Positions 8,416 to 17,062 are shown, counted from the first letter of the stretch. The stretch: DNA of 25,972 bases from Bacteroidetes bacterium UBA6661 (GCA_002455375.1 DKKR01000042.1:1-25972), one strand, 5' to 3'. The notes: generated from the sequence alone by a model not told the origin. Numbers and translations are program-made.

Positions 8416-9793
8416 ATTGATAATTTTTTGGAATTTTTTAATTGTTTGTTCCCTTTTCTTATCATGTGCATCAGCGCCTGAAAAGAAAGAAGCTGTGCAA
8501 CAAGTTGATTCTTCAACTGTAGTACAGACACATTTTACCAAAATAAAATTAGAACCCGGAAAAATTCTTTCCAATATCAAGTCAGAGAGTAATAGTAATG
8601 TGTCTTTTTCTGTGTATGTACCATCAGAATATAATGATACTACATTACCTCCGGTAGTATATTTTTTCGATCCTCATGCAGATGGAAATTTGCCCTTAGA
8701 AAAATACAAATCAGTTGCTGATGCTTTTAAGTTCATTATGGTTGGTTGCAACAGTGTAGAAAACGGAATGCCTTTCGAGCAGTCACAACAAATTGCCAAT
8801 GTTCTTTTTTCTGATTGTCAGAACAGGTTACCAATAAGCACGCAGCAGCAGATTATAGCCGGCTTTTCAGGGGGAAGTAAAGTGGCTTGTAATCTTGCAA
8901 TGAGTCAGCATTTTTTTTCAGGATTGATAGCATGTTCGGGAGCATTGTTCGAGAATGGTAAGTTTGATAAGAATATGAGTGTGGTTTCAGTAGCAGGCAT
9001 CAATGATTTTAATTATCATGAAATGGTTGCTTTAGAAAAATCTGTTGACGTAACACACCATGCATTTATTGAAACGGACAGTACACATCAATGGCCGGAT
9101 AAAAGTGATATGTATGATGCCATGCTCTTTACTCTGATGCAAATGGTGAAGCAGAATAAATTGCAGATACAGAAAACAGTTATAGAAAATTATTATCAAA
9201 CCTGGCTAAAGAAAATTAATAGTTTACAAAATAAATCTTCTGTGGATAAACAATTTAAGCAGTTGCAGTTTGGAGTTGTGTGCTTTGATGGACTGACAGA
9301 TGTAGCAAGCCTTAAAAGTAAACTTAAAGAAATTGAAAACTCCGAGAGCCTACGTAAGTGGCGTATGCGAAGTCAGAACTTGCAATATCAGGAAAAAGAA
9401 ATGCAGAAGATGTTGCGCGATGCTTTTTCAAATCAGAACATATCATGGTGGCAAAAAGAAATTGCTGATTTAAAAATTGCAGCTAAAAACAGTAATGACA
9501 AAATGTTGGCAGCCATGAGTAACCGCCTGTTAGGATTTATTGGTATTGCCTGTTATTCTTTTGCCAAACAATTAGTCAATGAAAATGCTCCGGAGTCAGA
9601 TAAAGTTCTACAAATTTATCAGACAGTTGAACCCAATAATTCAGAGGCATGGTTTCTTTCGGCAGTTTATCATGCCAACAACAAGCAACCCGAAAAGGCA
9701 ATGGCAGTCTTTAATAAAGCTGTACAGAGTGGTTTTAACCAAACATCAAGGATTAATGAATATCCTGCACTACAACAAATTGTAGCACCTTGA
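8405..9793 (+). CDS. Esterase-like lipoprotein with C-terminal TPR
   Basis: About 462 residues. A lipoprotein signal with lipobox LFLSC gives an acylated Cys near residue 21. An alpha/beta-hydrolase-like domain follows (about 60-250). It has the nucleophile elbow GFSGG (Ser at about 155), a strand ending GCNSVENG, a plausible acid in GINDFN (about 201) and a plausible His in THQWPD (about 228). A predominantly helical middle leads to a TPR-like pair near the end (NNSEAWFLSAVY, KAMAVFNKAVQ). This fits an envelope-anchored esterase/PHB-depolymerase relative; the substrate is unknown. In-frame ATGs at 8396, 8399 and 8405 all overlap the upstream gene. I chose 8405 because MKNRLIIFW gives the most usual signal peptide. 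Confidence 0.7.
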   Translation: MKNRLIIFWNFLIVCSLFLSCASAPEKKEAVQQVDSSTVVQTHFTKIKLEPGKILSNIKSESNSNVSFSVYVPSEYNDTTLPPVVYFFDPHADGNLPLEKYKSVADAFKFIMVGCNSVENGMPFEQSQQIANVLFSDCQNRLPISTQQQIIAGFSGGSKVACNLAMSQHFFSGLIACSGALFENGKFDKNMSVVSVAGINDFNYHEMVALEKSVDVTHHAFIETDSTHQWPDKSDMYDAMLFTLMQMVKQNKLQIQKTVIENYYQTWLKKINSLQNKSSVDKQFKQLQFGVVCFDGLTDVASLKSKLKEIENSESLRKWRMRSQNLQYQEKEMQKMLRDAFSNQNISWWQKEIADLKIAAKNSNDKMLAAMSNRLLGFIGIACYSFAKQLVNENAPESDKVLQIYQTVEPNNSEAWFLSAVYHANNKQPEKAMAVFNKAVQSGFNQTSRINEYPALQQIVAP

Positions 9794-9908
9794 TTTGAAT
9801 AGACATTTTTGAGTTATTCATATTGAAATGTTTATAATTCTGATGATTTGAATTTTAAAACAGTGTTTCAGGGGATATTTTTACACGAAACAAAAACTGA
9901 AAAATAAA

Positions 9909-10787
9909 ATGAAAAGACTAATGTTAATTGCCACAGGCATGTTCCTGTGTCTGACAGCCGTTGAGGCTCAACCTTACAAACAAGCAGGCGGAGAAAATAA
10001 CCTCCAATTATTGTTTGCACCATTTGGAAGTACACCACTTTCATTGAATGAAGGAATTACTTATCGCAGATTCTTAAAAGATGGAAAACTTGCAGCAAGA
10101 CTGAGTATTTCTATCAGCAGTTCAAAAAGTACAGATGTTATTATGCAGGCAGATGATACACTTGCATTCCCGACAACAACAACCGTGTTTCATGCTGAAG
10201 GAGGAGGTGGTTATATTCAATTAACTACAGGTATGAATCCACAAGCAGATTTGGTAAGCAAAACATCTGGCTTTAGTTTCCGTCCGGGTATTGAAAAGCA
10301 TTTTGAAGGTACAGACAGGTTATCACCATATATTGGTGCAGAGATTAGTTTCAGCAGTTCAAAAACAAAATTCACACGCGATACTATATTACCAACAGAT
10401 TATACGTCTCCAACGTTTTATGATACTACATCAACAACAGTAATTGTTTCTGCACCCTGGACTACAAAATCTATAAGTGGTTCATCAGGCAGCAAAACTT
10501 TTGGTGTTAATCTGATTGCAGGTATGGATTACTATTTCAGTAAAAATCTTTCATTAGGTGCTGAATTTGGTTTTGGTTTTTACAGTACTAAATATGATGA
10601 TTTAAAATCTGACTACTTAGATGTAAAAAATACATGGACAGAATCTGTGCCTGATGCTAATGGGGTAAGTACTATTACTGCAGCACAAACTACTACAACA
10701 AAGAGTAATCCTTCAATGAAACAAGGAAAAGATTCAGGCTTTGGCCCCAATGTTACGGCTAAAATAAAATTAGGTTGGTTGTTCTGA
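9909..10787 (+). CDS. Predicted outer-membrane beta-barrel protein
   Basis: 292 residues with a clear signal peptide (about 1-20, ending VEAQ). The rest alternates short amphipathic strands with Gly and aromatic residues (YIQLTTGM, LSPYIGAEISFSSS, LSLGAEFGFGFYS) and Thr/Ser-rich loops, and ends KIKLGWLF. A terminal Phe after an alternating strand is the usual signature for BAM-assembled outer-membrane barrels. I recognise no specific family. The length suggests 8-10 strands. The 115 bases upstream show no convincing promoter, and a bidirectional terminator follows. Confidence 0.65.
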   Translation: MKRLMLIATGMFLCLTAVEAQPYKQAGGENNLQLLFAPFGSTPLSLNEGITYRRFLKDGKLAARLSISISSSKSTDVIMQADDTLAFPTTTTVFHAEGGGGYIQLTTGMNPQADLVSKTSGFSFRPGIEKHFEGTDRLSPYIGAEISFSSSKTKFTRDTILPTDYTSPTFYDTTSTTVIVSAPWTTKSISGSSGSKTFGVNLIAGMDYYFSKNLSLGAEFGFGFYSTKYDDLKSDYLDVKNTWTESVPDANGVSTITAAQTTTTKSNPSMKQGKDSGFGPNVTAKIKLGWLF

Positions 10788-10808
10788 TAGAAGAAGAATC
10801 ATCAAAAC

Positions 10809-10842
10809 AAAAAAGGCTGCTCAAAAGTAGGCAGCCTTTTTT
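10809..10842. terminator. Bidirectional intrinsic terminator
   Basis: AAAAAAGGCTGC (10809-10820) pairs fully with GCAGCCTTTTTT (10831-10842) around a 10-base loop. It lies between two convergent genes and has A and T runs suitable for both strands. Confidence 0.9.
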
Positions 10843-10855
10843 GTTAAGTCAGGTT

Positions 10856-11995
10856 TTATTTCAGTAATTCTCTTGCTATAACTAATTTTTGAATTTCGGA
10901 AGTGCCTTCTCCAATGGTGCAAAGTTTACTGTCGCGATAAAATTTTTCTACCGGAAAGTCTTTGGTATAACCATAACCGCCAAAAATCTGCACCGCTTCT
11001 GTGCTTACATAAACGGCCACTTCAGAAGCGTAATATTTTGCATAAGCCGACTGACGGGTAACTTTTTCACCTCGGTTTTTTAAATCAGCTGCATGTAATA
11101 TTAAAAGCTCTGATGCTTCAATCTTTGTTGCCATGTCGGCCAACTTAAAACCTATTGCCTGAAAGTTAGCAATGGGCTGCCCGAACTGTTGTCGTTCTTT
11201 TGCATATTTAACCGATGCATCAAAGGCACCCTTTGCAATACCTAATGATAATGCAGCAATAGAAATACGTCCGCCATCCAATATCTTCATTGCCTGTTTA
11301 AAGCCATCGCCAACTTTGCCTAAAATATTTGAGGCCGGAACTCTGCAGTCCTCAAAAATCATTTCAGCAGTTTCGCTGCATCGCATTCCTAATTTATTTT
11401 CTTTTTTACCTGCTTTAAATCCCGGTGTTCCGCGCTCAACCACAAATGCTGTGATGCCATTGGAGTCGAGCAATTCACCGGTGCGTGCAAGCACTACTGC
11501 CACATCACCGCTTTTGCCATGAGTAATCCAGTTTTTTGCACCATTAATAATCCAGCTGTCGCCATCTTGCTTGGCCACACATTGCATACGCATGGCATCA
11601 CTACCTGTATTGGCTTCTGTTAGTCCCCATGCGCCAATCCATTGCCCGGTAGCTAATTTAGGTAACCATTTCTTTTTCTGTTCTTCGTTTCCAAAAGCTA
11701 AAATGTGTCCTGTGCATAGTGAGTTATGCGCAGCCATTGATAAGCCTACAGATCCGCAAACTCTTGCTACTTCTACAATGGCATTAACGTATTCAAAATA
11801 ACCTAATCCTGCACCTTGATATTGCTCCGGTACCAATATGCCCATCAGCCCGATATCGCCCATTTTTTTGAAAACATCTAAAGGAAATTCCTGTGCTTCG
11901 TCCCATGTCATCACATTGGGTCTGATGTGTTTTTCGGTAAAATCTTTTACCGTTTGTGCAATCATCTGCTGATTTTCTGTAGCTGCAAATTCCAT
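10856..11995 (-). CDS. Acyl-CoA dehydrogenase
   Basis: A 379-residue FAD flavoenzyme that introduces the alpha-beta double bond in acyl-CoA. The helical N-terminal domain leads into AWGLTEANTGSDA (about 127-139), the FAD/substrate signature. The C-terminal domain has the FQAIGFKLADMATK block, the QIFGGYGYTKDFPVE signature and the catalytic base E363 in IGEGTSEIQ. Base placement and length fit the short/medium-chain ACAD group, but chain length cannot be read from sequence. It is a single gene, divergent from the aminotransferase, and shares a terminator with the barrel gene. Confidence 0.93.
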   Translation of the reverse strand: MEFAATENQQMIAQTVKDFTEKHIRPNVMTWDEAQEFPLDVFKKMGDIGLMGILVPEQYQGAGLGYFEYVNAIVEVARVCGSVGLSMAAHNSLCTGHILAFGNEEQKKKWLPKLATGQWIGAWGLTEANTGSDAMRMQCVAKQDGDSWIINGAKNWITHGKSGDVAVVLARTGELLDSNGITAFVVERGTPGFKAGKKENKLGMRCSETAEMIFEDCRVPASNILGKVGDGFKQAMKILDGGRISIAALSLGIAKGAFDASVKYAKERQQFGQPIANFQAIGFKLADMATKIEASELLILHAADLKNRGEKVTRQSAYAKYYASEVAVYVSTEAVQIFGGYGYTKDFPVEKFYRDSKLCTIGEGTSEIQKLVIARELLK

Positions 11996-12039
11996 TCTCT
12001 ATGGTATTTTTATTAATTGAATTTTTTTTCAGAAGTGTG

Positions 12040-12047
12040 CAAAGATA
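12040..12047 (-). promoter_or_regulatory. Possible -7 element for the acyl-CoA dehydrogenase gene
   Basis: On the minus strand this reads TATCTTTG followed by CA, an exact TANNTTTG match about 45 bases before the start codon. No TTG is seen at the expected distance upstream. Confidence 0.45.
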
Positions 12048-12107
12048 AAAAAACAAACCCATTTTTCGGATGATATTTTATTATCCCGGTAAATGAGTAA
12101 ACTTGCA

Positions 12108-12137
12108 TTGTTAACTCATATTTTCTGAATACTTTCG
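12108..12137 (+). promoter_or_regulatory. Probable promoter of the aminotransferase gene
   Basis: TTG at 12108-12110 (within ATTG), a 19-base spacer, then TACTTTCG at 12130-12137, one base from TANNTTTG. The spacing equals that of the ATP synthase promoter. It lies 19 bases before the chosen ATG. Confidence 0.5.
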
Positions 12138-12156
12138 GAGCAAATTTTTGAATGAA

Positions 12157-13443
12157 ATGATGCAAGCTACATTAGAAAAAGGGGCATATACAGCCTCTGA
12201 TATGGCCGAAACTTTAATTGGTTCGGAAATCATAAAACTCGCTGGCGAAGTAAACGAGCAAATAAAAAAAGGTATTAAGATTTTTAATCTGACCATTGGC
12301 GATTATGACCCTGCTATATTTCCTATTCCCGACTCACTGAAGAATGAAATTATTAAAGCCTATCAGGATGGATACACCAATTATCCTGTTGCCAACGGTC
12401 AGCCGGAGCTGCGTAGTGCTGTTGCAGGCTATATCAATAAACTGCAAAAGTTGCAATACAGTAGTAATGAGATTTTGATTTCCGGAGGGGCACGACCGCT
12501 CATTTATGCATTGTACAAAACAGTTGTAAACCCCGGTGAAAAAGTAGTTTTCCCTATACCATCATGGAACAATAATCACTATTGCCATTTAGCAAAGGCA
12601 GAAGCTGTTGCTGTAGAAACACAGCCCAATAATAATTTTATGCCGCTTGCATCGGAACTCAAGTCGCATCTGTCATCTGCAGCATTGGTTGCCCTTTGCT
12701 CACCGCTTAATCCTACAGGTACAGTTTTTAGCAGTGCGCAATTGATGGAAATTTGTGAATTGATATTACAGGAAAACAAAAGAAGAGAAGGTAAGAAACC
12801 ATTGTATCTGATGTACGATCAGATTTATATGGCATTAACTTTTGGGAAAACAAAACATGTTGATCCTGTTTCTTTACTTCCTGAAATGCGACCTTATACA
12901 ATCTATATTGATGGTCTTTCCAAAGCTTTTTCTGCCACAGGTTTACGTGTAGGTTGGGCTTTTGGTCCGGCAGGTATTATTGATAAAATGAAATCTATTC
13001 TTTCACATGTAGGCGCATGGTCGCCAAAGGCAGAACAGGTAGCAACAGCACATTTTCTAACTCAGGAAAAAGAGGTTGATGTTTTTTTAAGTCATTACAA
13101 AGCTGAAGTAGAAAAAAGGCTGAGTGCATTTTATGATGGCTTTTTGAAAATGAAAAAAGATGGTTTACCTGTCAATGCCATTGATCCGCAAGCTGCCATA
13201 TACCTCACCGTTCAGTTTGATATTTTAAATAAAGTGACGCCTGATGGCAAACGGATTAATAATTCAAACGACATCACATCGTTTCTGATTAACTATGCCA
13301 CGGTAGCATTAGTGCCATTTTCTGCATTTGGTGCAGAAACAACTTCAAATTGGTTTCGTCTTTCTATTGGTACAGCTCGTATGGAAGATATTGAACAGAT
13401 GTTTATTTCTTTACGAAAGGCTTTAGCCTTGCTCGGTGATTGA
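12157..13443 (+). CDS. PLP-dependent class I/II aminotransferase
   Basis: About 428 residues of fold-type I aminotransferase. From this ATG, the PLP lysine is about K256 in DGLSKAFSATGLRVGW. Other family marks are YPVANGQPELRSAV, SGGARPLIY, the SPLNPTGT block with the pyridine-binding Asn, YDQIY, and a late WFRLSIG with the carboxylate-binding Arg. It transfers an amino group between an amino acid and a 2-oxo acid; the sequence fits the aspartate/aromatic group but the donor is not decided. A TTG at 12148 and ATGs at 12157 and 12160 are possible starts. The promoter at 12108-12137 favours the ATGs. The 3' end overlaps the convergent transporter gene by 21 bases. Confidence 0.88.
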   Translation: MMQATLEKGAYTASDMAETLIGSEIIKLAGEVNEQIKKGIKIFNLTIGDYDPAIFPIPDSLKNEIIKAYQDGYTNYPVANGQPELRSAVAGYINKLQKLQYSSNEILISGGARPLIYALYKTVVNPGEKVVFPIPSWNNNHYCHLAKAEAVAVETQPNNNFMPLASELKSHLSSAALVALCSPLNPTGTVFSSAQLMEICELILQENKRREGKKPLYLMYDQIYMALTFGKTKHVDPVSLLPEMRPYTIYIDGLSKAFSATGLRVGWAFGPAGIIDKMKSILSHVGAWSPKAEQVATAHFLTQEKEVDVFLSHYKAEVEKRLSAFYDGFLKMKKDGLPVNAIDPQAAIYLTVQFDILNKVTPDGKRINNSNDITSFLINYATVALVPFSAFGAETTSNWFRLSIGTARMEDIEQMFISLRKALALLGD

Positions 13444-14313
13444 TTTATCTCTGACCCGGTATTGCATCAGACTGTGAATAAAAACAGAACTGATGACAAT
13501 GACTGCGCCAATGTAGAAACCGTTATTGAGCAATTCATTTTCTTTAAATAAGATTATTGCCAGAACAATGCTGTAAAGCGGTTCAAGATTTACAGAGAGG
13601 TTCATGGTGAATGCGCTCACCTTTTTTAATGCCTCCAATGAAAGCGTAAAAGCAACTGAAGTACAAACTACACTCAGCAATAGCAGCCACACCCAATCAA
13701 TCTTTGATGGAATTTGAAAACTAAGATTAAAAGCAGGTAGGATGAGTGGAAGAAGAACAGATAAAAATACAAATCCGCTGATTAATTCTATAAATGTTAC
13801 CGGTGCAGGCTCATCATTACTTACAAATATTTTATTAAGAATAGTAAATAATGCACCGAGCAACGCACTGATTAGTGCCAGAATAATTCCCATAGCATAT
13901 AACTGCTGAAAAGCAAAAATGATATAGATGCCAACAAGTACAAACAACGCTAAAATGATGTTTTGTTTATCTATTTTCTTGCGGTAAAATAGTGGTTCTA
14001 ATAATGCTGAAAATAGTGACACCGAAGCAAAACAACTGAGTGCAATTGAAACATTGGATGCTTTTATTGATGCATAGAAAGTAAGCCAATGCAGACAAAC
14101 TACAAAACCTGTTATGATGATTGATGCCAGTCTTTTTCTATCAGGTAAGATAAACTGTTTATGTTTTATCATAAATGGTATCAGTGCAACAGCACTGATG
14201 ATCATTCTGTACCATACAATCATGATGGCATTCATCCCAATTGCCTTACCAAATATTCCGGTAAATCCCCACAATAAAATGGAGATGTGCATTTGCAGAT
14301 AAGCCTTTCGCAT
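13423..14313 (-). CDS. EamA/DMT-family transporter
   Basis: A 296-residue membrane protein with about ten hydrophobic helices arranged as two five-helix EamA halves. The first half opens LLWGFTGIFGKAIG and includes RMIISAVALIPF. The second opens ALISALLGALFTILNKIF and ends with the typical NLEPLYSIVLAIILFKE stretch (about 240-256). Such proteins export or exchange metabolites such as amino acids, sugars or nucleobases; the substrate cannot be read here. Its start lies only three bases after the maf stop on the same strand, so the two form an operon with maf first. The C-terminal codons overlap the convergent aminotransferase gene. Confidence 0.88.
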   Translation of the reverse strand: MRKAYLQMHISILLWGFTGIFGKAIGMNAIMIVWYRMIISAVALIPFMIKHKQFILPDRKRLASIIITGFVVCLHWLTFYASIKASNVSIALSCFASVSLFSALLEPLFYRKKIDKQNIILALFVLVGIYIIFAFQQLYAMGIILALISALLGALFTILNKIFVSNDEPAPVTFIELISGFVFLSVLLPLILPAFNLSFQIPSKIDWVWLLLLSVVCTSVAFTLSLEALKKVSAFTMNLSVNLEPLYSIVLAIILFKENELLNNGFYIGAVIVISSVFIHSLMQYRVRDKSITEQG

Positions 14314-14316
14314 GAA

Positions 14317-14889
14317 CTAAAAATTTATTAATTGCTGATAAACCTTTCTTGTTGGCAAGCCCATAACATTATAAAAGCATCCGTTAATTTTTTCTATACA
14401 CGTCAGACCAAACCAATCCTGAATTCCGTAAGAACCTGCCTTATCATAAGGTTTAAAATTGGTAATGTAATAATGCATGTCTTCAACAGTGTAGTTGCGA
14501 AAATAAACTTCGCTCTTATCATAGAGTAATTCTTTTTTGTGAATGGAAGCAATACAAACTCCTGTATAAACTTCATGCATGCTGCCGTTAAGAGTGGTGA
14601 GCATTTCAATGGCCTCATTGTAATCTGCCGGTTTATTCAGTACTTTATTCTGATGAACAACAATGGTGTCAGCGCTGATGAGCAATTCATTTTCTTGAAT
14701 CTCATTTTCGAAGGCAATAGCTTTTTTTGAAGCGAGATGTAAGACTATCTGTTCGTTCTTTAAATGTTCAGGATAATCTTCATCAGTTTCTTTTGTTTTT
14801 ACTTCAAATGCAATGCCCATCATTTGCAAAAGCTGTTGCCTGCGTGGTGAACGTGAAGCCAGAATTATTTTTTGTTTGATTTGATTCAT
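14317..14889 (-). CDS. maf: Maf-family nucleoside triphosphate pyrophosphatase
   Basis: About 190 residues. Maf proteins hydrolyse non-canonical or surplus nucleotides (dTTP/UTP or modified bases) to monophosphates. Visible family motifs are LASRSPRRQQLL near the N-terminus, TKETDEDYPEH, LISADTIVV, the NKPADYNEA loop, HEVYTGVCI, and DKAGSYGIQDW near residue 150. I chose the ATG at 14889 (MNQIKQKIILASRSPRR), which fits family N-termini. An ATG seven codons upstream (14910) is possible. It is immediately upstream of the EamA transporter gene on the same strand. Confidence 0.92.
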   Translation of the reverse strand: MNQIKQKIILASRSPRRQQLLQMMGIAFEVKTKETDEDYPEHLKNEQIVLHLASKKAIAFENEIQENELLISADTIVVHQNKVLNKPADYNEAIEMLTTLNGSMHEVYTGVCIASIHKKELLYDKSEVYFRNYTVEDMHYYITNFKPYDKAGSYGIQDWFGLTCIEKINGCFYNVMGLPTRKVYQQLINF

Positions 14890-14996
14890 TCCATCAGGAT
14901 TGATGTGCAAAGAAAATGGTTTTGTGCTTGCATCGGAATTCAGGTTATTGCTTCATAATTTTTAGAGAAAAATTGAACCTAAGTTCTTGTGAGTAT

Positions 14997-15803
14997 TTAC
15001 TTAATCAACAGTTTTTTTAAATCATTTTTACTTCCATTAAATACATTGGCATCATAAGATGAGCTTGAACCCGGAATGGAAACACGGTCGGAGTGTTGCC
15101 AGAAAAGCCATTTTACCGACTTCTCAATTTTTAATTCATCTTCGTAATAGTGTGCAATCCAAAAGTTGTAGTCAGGAAAATCATCTGCCAAATAATCTTC
15201 AATAAAACTGATATTGGAATAAATAATAGGCTTAACTTTATATTGTTTTTCGATAATAGTTATAAATTGTTTTAATTTTTTTACCAAGGCTTTTTTTGTA
15301 AGATTACCTTTCTCTTCTACATCAATTACGGGTGGCAAATCACCACTCTTTAGTTTTACACTTGAAATAAAATTTTTTGCTTGTAAAGATACATCAGCAT
15401 TCGGAAGAAAATAATGATAAGCTCCGCGAATAATATTATTCTTTTGTGCACCTGCCCAGTTATCAATAAAAGAAGGGTCTTCAAGTAAAATTCCTTCGGT
15501 AGCTTTAATAAATGCAAAACTGAAATTAATAGTATCTCCATTAAGGTCGGCAGCTTTTAATTGGCTCCAGTTAATGTCTGTCTGCCAGCGTGAAACATCA
15601 ATACCATGAACAGCATAGCCTTTTGGAAAACTTATTTTTGTTGCTGCATGGTTTTCTTTATTAAACAATCTTTTTTCCAGGCGCCATGCTTTATAGCCAT
15701 AACGTATTATCTGATTACGGTAAAAAAATGCCAAAACTGCAATACCAGAAAATAATAGTATAACTATAATTATTCTTTTTCCTAATGATTGTTTCTTCGC
15801 CAT
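14997..15803 (-). CDS. Membrane-anchored GH25 lysozyme-family hydrolase
   Basis: 268 residues. A basic N-terminus and one membrane helix (about 9-27, RIIIVILLFSGIAVLAFF) with no clear signal-peptidase site suggest a periplasmic domain anchored in the inner membrane. The GH25 domain starts at VHGIDVSRWQ (about 65-74) and continues through FAFIKATEG and GAYHYF. It has the catalytic acid pair region PPVIDVEE (about 157-164) and ends with FWQHSD. GH25 enzymes cut the MurNAc-GlcNAc bond of peptidoglycan. A remodelling role is likely, but toxin or phage-like use cannot be excluded from sequence. It is probably monocistronic. Confidence 0.87.
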   Translation of the reverse strand: MAKKQSLGKRIIIVILLFSGIAVLAFFYRNQIIRYGYKAWRLEKRLFNKENHAATKISFPKGYAVHGIDVSRWQTDINWSQLKAADLNGDTINFSFAFIKATEGILLEDPSFIDNWAGAQKNNIIRGAYHYFLPNADVSLQAKNFISSVKLKSGDLPPVIDVEEKGNLTKKALVKKLKQFITIIEKQYKVKPIIYSNISFIEDYLADDFPDYNFWIAHYYEDELKIEKSVKWLFWQHSDRVSIPGSSSSYDANVFNGSKNDLKKLLIK

Positions 15804-15859
15804 TTAACCTTAACGAATAACGTAAATAATTTTAAATTGAGTTGATGATTTATACTTAA

Positions 15860-15898
15860 AAATAAAAAATCAGGTTCACCGAACCTGATTTTTTATTT
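15860..15898 (-). terminator. Intrinsic terminator after the cyclophilin gene
   Basis: Bases 15860-15877 pair with 15881-15898 over 18 positions around a three-base loop, with core TCAGGTTC/GAACCTGA inside long A and T runs. It lies 19 bases beyond the cyclophilin stop on the minus strand. The symmetric A/T flanks would allow function on either strand. Confidence 0.88.
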
Positions 15899-15916
15899 AA
15901 TGAAATGATACAGAAA

Positions 15917-16609
15917 TTATTTTATCACCTTAACAGTCATTCTGATATCTTGCAAAGGTCGGTTTTGAGGATTGGTTGCCTCTGCTGCAATCTTATCAAG
16001 GACATCCATGCCGGAAACGAGTTCACCAAAAACGGTGTAGTCCATATCTAAAAACGGTGTACCGCCAACGGTTGTGTATTCTTTGCGCTGTTCAGGCGTA
16101 TATTTCATGTGTTTGGCATTTTCCATCATAGTCAGCTCGTTATCGGCTGCAGGTTTTCCCTGCACAATATAAAACTGACTTCCTGAAGATGCTTTTTGAG
16201 GATTTACCTGATCGCCAAGACGTGCAGCTGCCAATGCACCTTTCTTGTGATATAATGCAGTATTAAATTCAGCAGGAATAGTGTATCCCGGGCCACCATT
16301 ACCCAACATAGCACCCGAGGCTGCATTTTTAGACTGTGGATCGCCACCCTGAATCATAAAGTTTTTGATAACACGATGAAACAACGTGCTGTCGAAAAAA
16401 CCTTCATTGGCTAGTTTAATGAAATTGTCGCGATGCAATGGCGTTTCATTATAGAGCTTAAAACGCATTGTACCTAAATTGGTTGTTATTTCCACCATGG
16501 TTTCTTTGTTTTGACTTTTTTCTGACTGAAGTTTTGCCTGACTTTTATCGGTTTGTGACAGTGCAATCAGGGGAAGGATTGTTGCAATAAAACAGATGAT
16601 TTTTTTCAT
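15917..16609 (-). CDS. Exported cyclophilin-type peptidyl-prolyl isomerase
   Basis: 230 residues. A signal peptide (about 1-19, LIALSQ) predicts a periplasmic location. After a short Lys/Gln/Ser linker the cyclophilin domain runs from about 38 to 230. It contains the active-site block LFHRVIKNFMIQGGDP (catalytic Arg about 79, Gln about 87), LAAARLGD in place of the usual MAR, and GSQFYIV. Relative to short bacterial cyclophilins there is an insertion at about 150-185 (HMKYTPEQRKEYTTVGGTP), which I recall from Bacteroidota homologues. It catalyses cis-trans proline isomerisation and probably assists envelope protein folding. A hairpin terminator follows. Confidence 0.92.
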   Translation of the reverse strand: MKKIICFIATILPLIALSQTDKSQAKLQSEKSQNKETMVEITTNLGTMRFKLYNETPLHRDNFIKLANEGFFDSTLFHRVIKNFMIQGGDPQSKNAASGAMLGNGGPGYTIPAEFNTALYHKKGALAAARLGDQVNPQKASSGSQFYIVQGKPAADNELTMMENAKHMKYTPEQRKEYTTVGGTPFLDMDYTVFGELVSGMDVLDKIAAEATNPQNRPLQDIRMTVKVIK

Positions 16610-16643
16610 TTCTATTTTTAATTACTTTTGAGCTGATAAAACA

Positions 16644-16665
16644 TTTTACGATTCCGTTCGTAAAA
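16644..16665. promoter_or_regulatory. Inverted repeat between the cyclophilin and lipoprotein genes
   Basis: TTTTACGA (16644-16651) and TCGTAAAA (16658-16665) form a perfect 8-bp dyad with a 6-base spacer. It lies in the 87-base divergent gap, 35 bases from the cyclophilin start and 31 from the lipoprotein ATG. The geometry suits a dimeric regulator binding site, but no regulator is nearby and the function is unproved. Confidence 0.4.
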
Positions 16666-16696
16666 ACAGGTACAAGAATAATAAATTTCCATTCGC

Positions 16697-17062
16697 ATGA
16701 AAAGTAGTTTACGCAAAACTCATTTAGTTTTAACTTCATTGATAGTAATGACAGTTCTTTTTACTTTTTCCTGTAAAAAGGAGGGACCTTGCGAAGCTAT
16801 CATAACCATTACCGATAGTGCTGGAGTAGCTGTTAAAGGTGCAACTGTAATTCTAAGACAAGATGCAGTTGTTAACCCAACTACGGGGGTACAGGCTAAT
16901 GTGTATCAGGAAGGCGTAACTGATGGCTATGGTAAGGCCTCTTTTGAATTTAAGTTGGAGGCAGTTTTAAATATTGAAGCCAGCAAGGGACCTAAACTTG
17001 GTAAAGATTATATACGTTTGGAGCAATCAAAAACTGTTTACCGTACAGTAATTATCAAATAA
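16697..17062 (+). CDS. Small predicted lipoprotein with Ig-like/carboxypeptidase-regulatory-like fold
   Basis: 121 residues. The N-terminus is a lipoprotein signal with lipobox FTFSC followed by KKEG, so the mature protein would be about 95 residues. The body ITDSAGVAVKGATVILR followed by TDGYGKASFEF is the pattern of a carboxypeptidase-regulatory or SpaA-like beta-sandwich, seen in many Bacteroidota surface proteins. The protein is probably membrane-anchored; its role is unknown. The last 8 bases overlap the 3' end of the convergent gene. Confidence 0.65.
   Translation: MKSSLRKTHLVLTSLIVMTVLFTFSCKKEGPCEAIITITDSAGVAVKGATVILRQDAVVNPTTGVQANVYQEGVTDGYGKASFEFKLEAVLNIEASKGPKLGKDYIRLEQSKTVYRTVIIK

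Noticed and set aside
11172..11522. 116-codon open frame on the plus strand, antisense to the acyl-CoA dehydrogenase
   Set aside because: It lies wholly inside a strongly conserved gene on the other strand. Its Cys/Pro/Ser-rich translation has no family signature.
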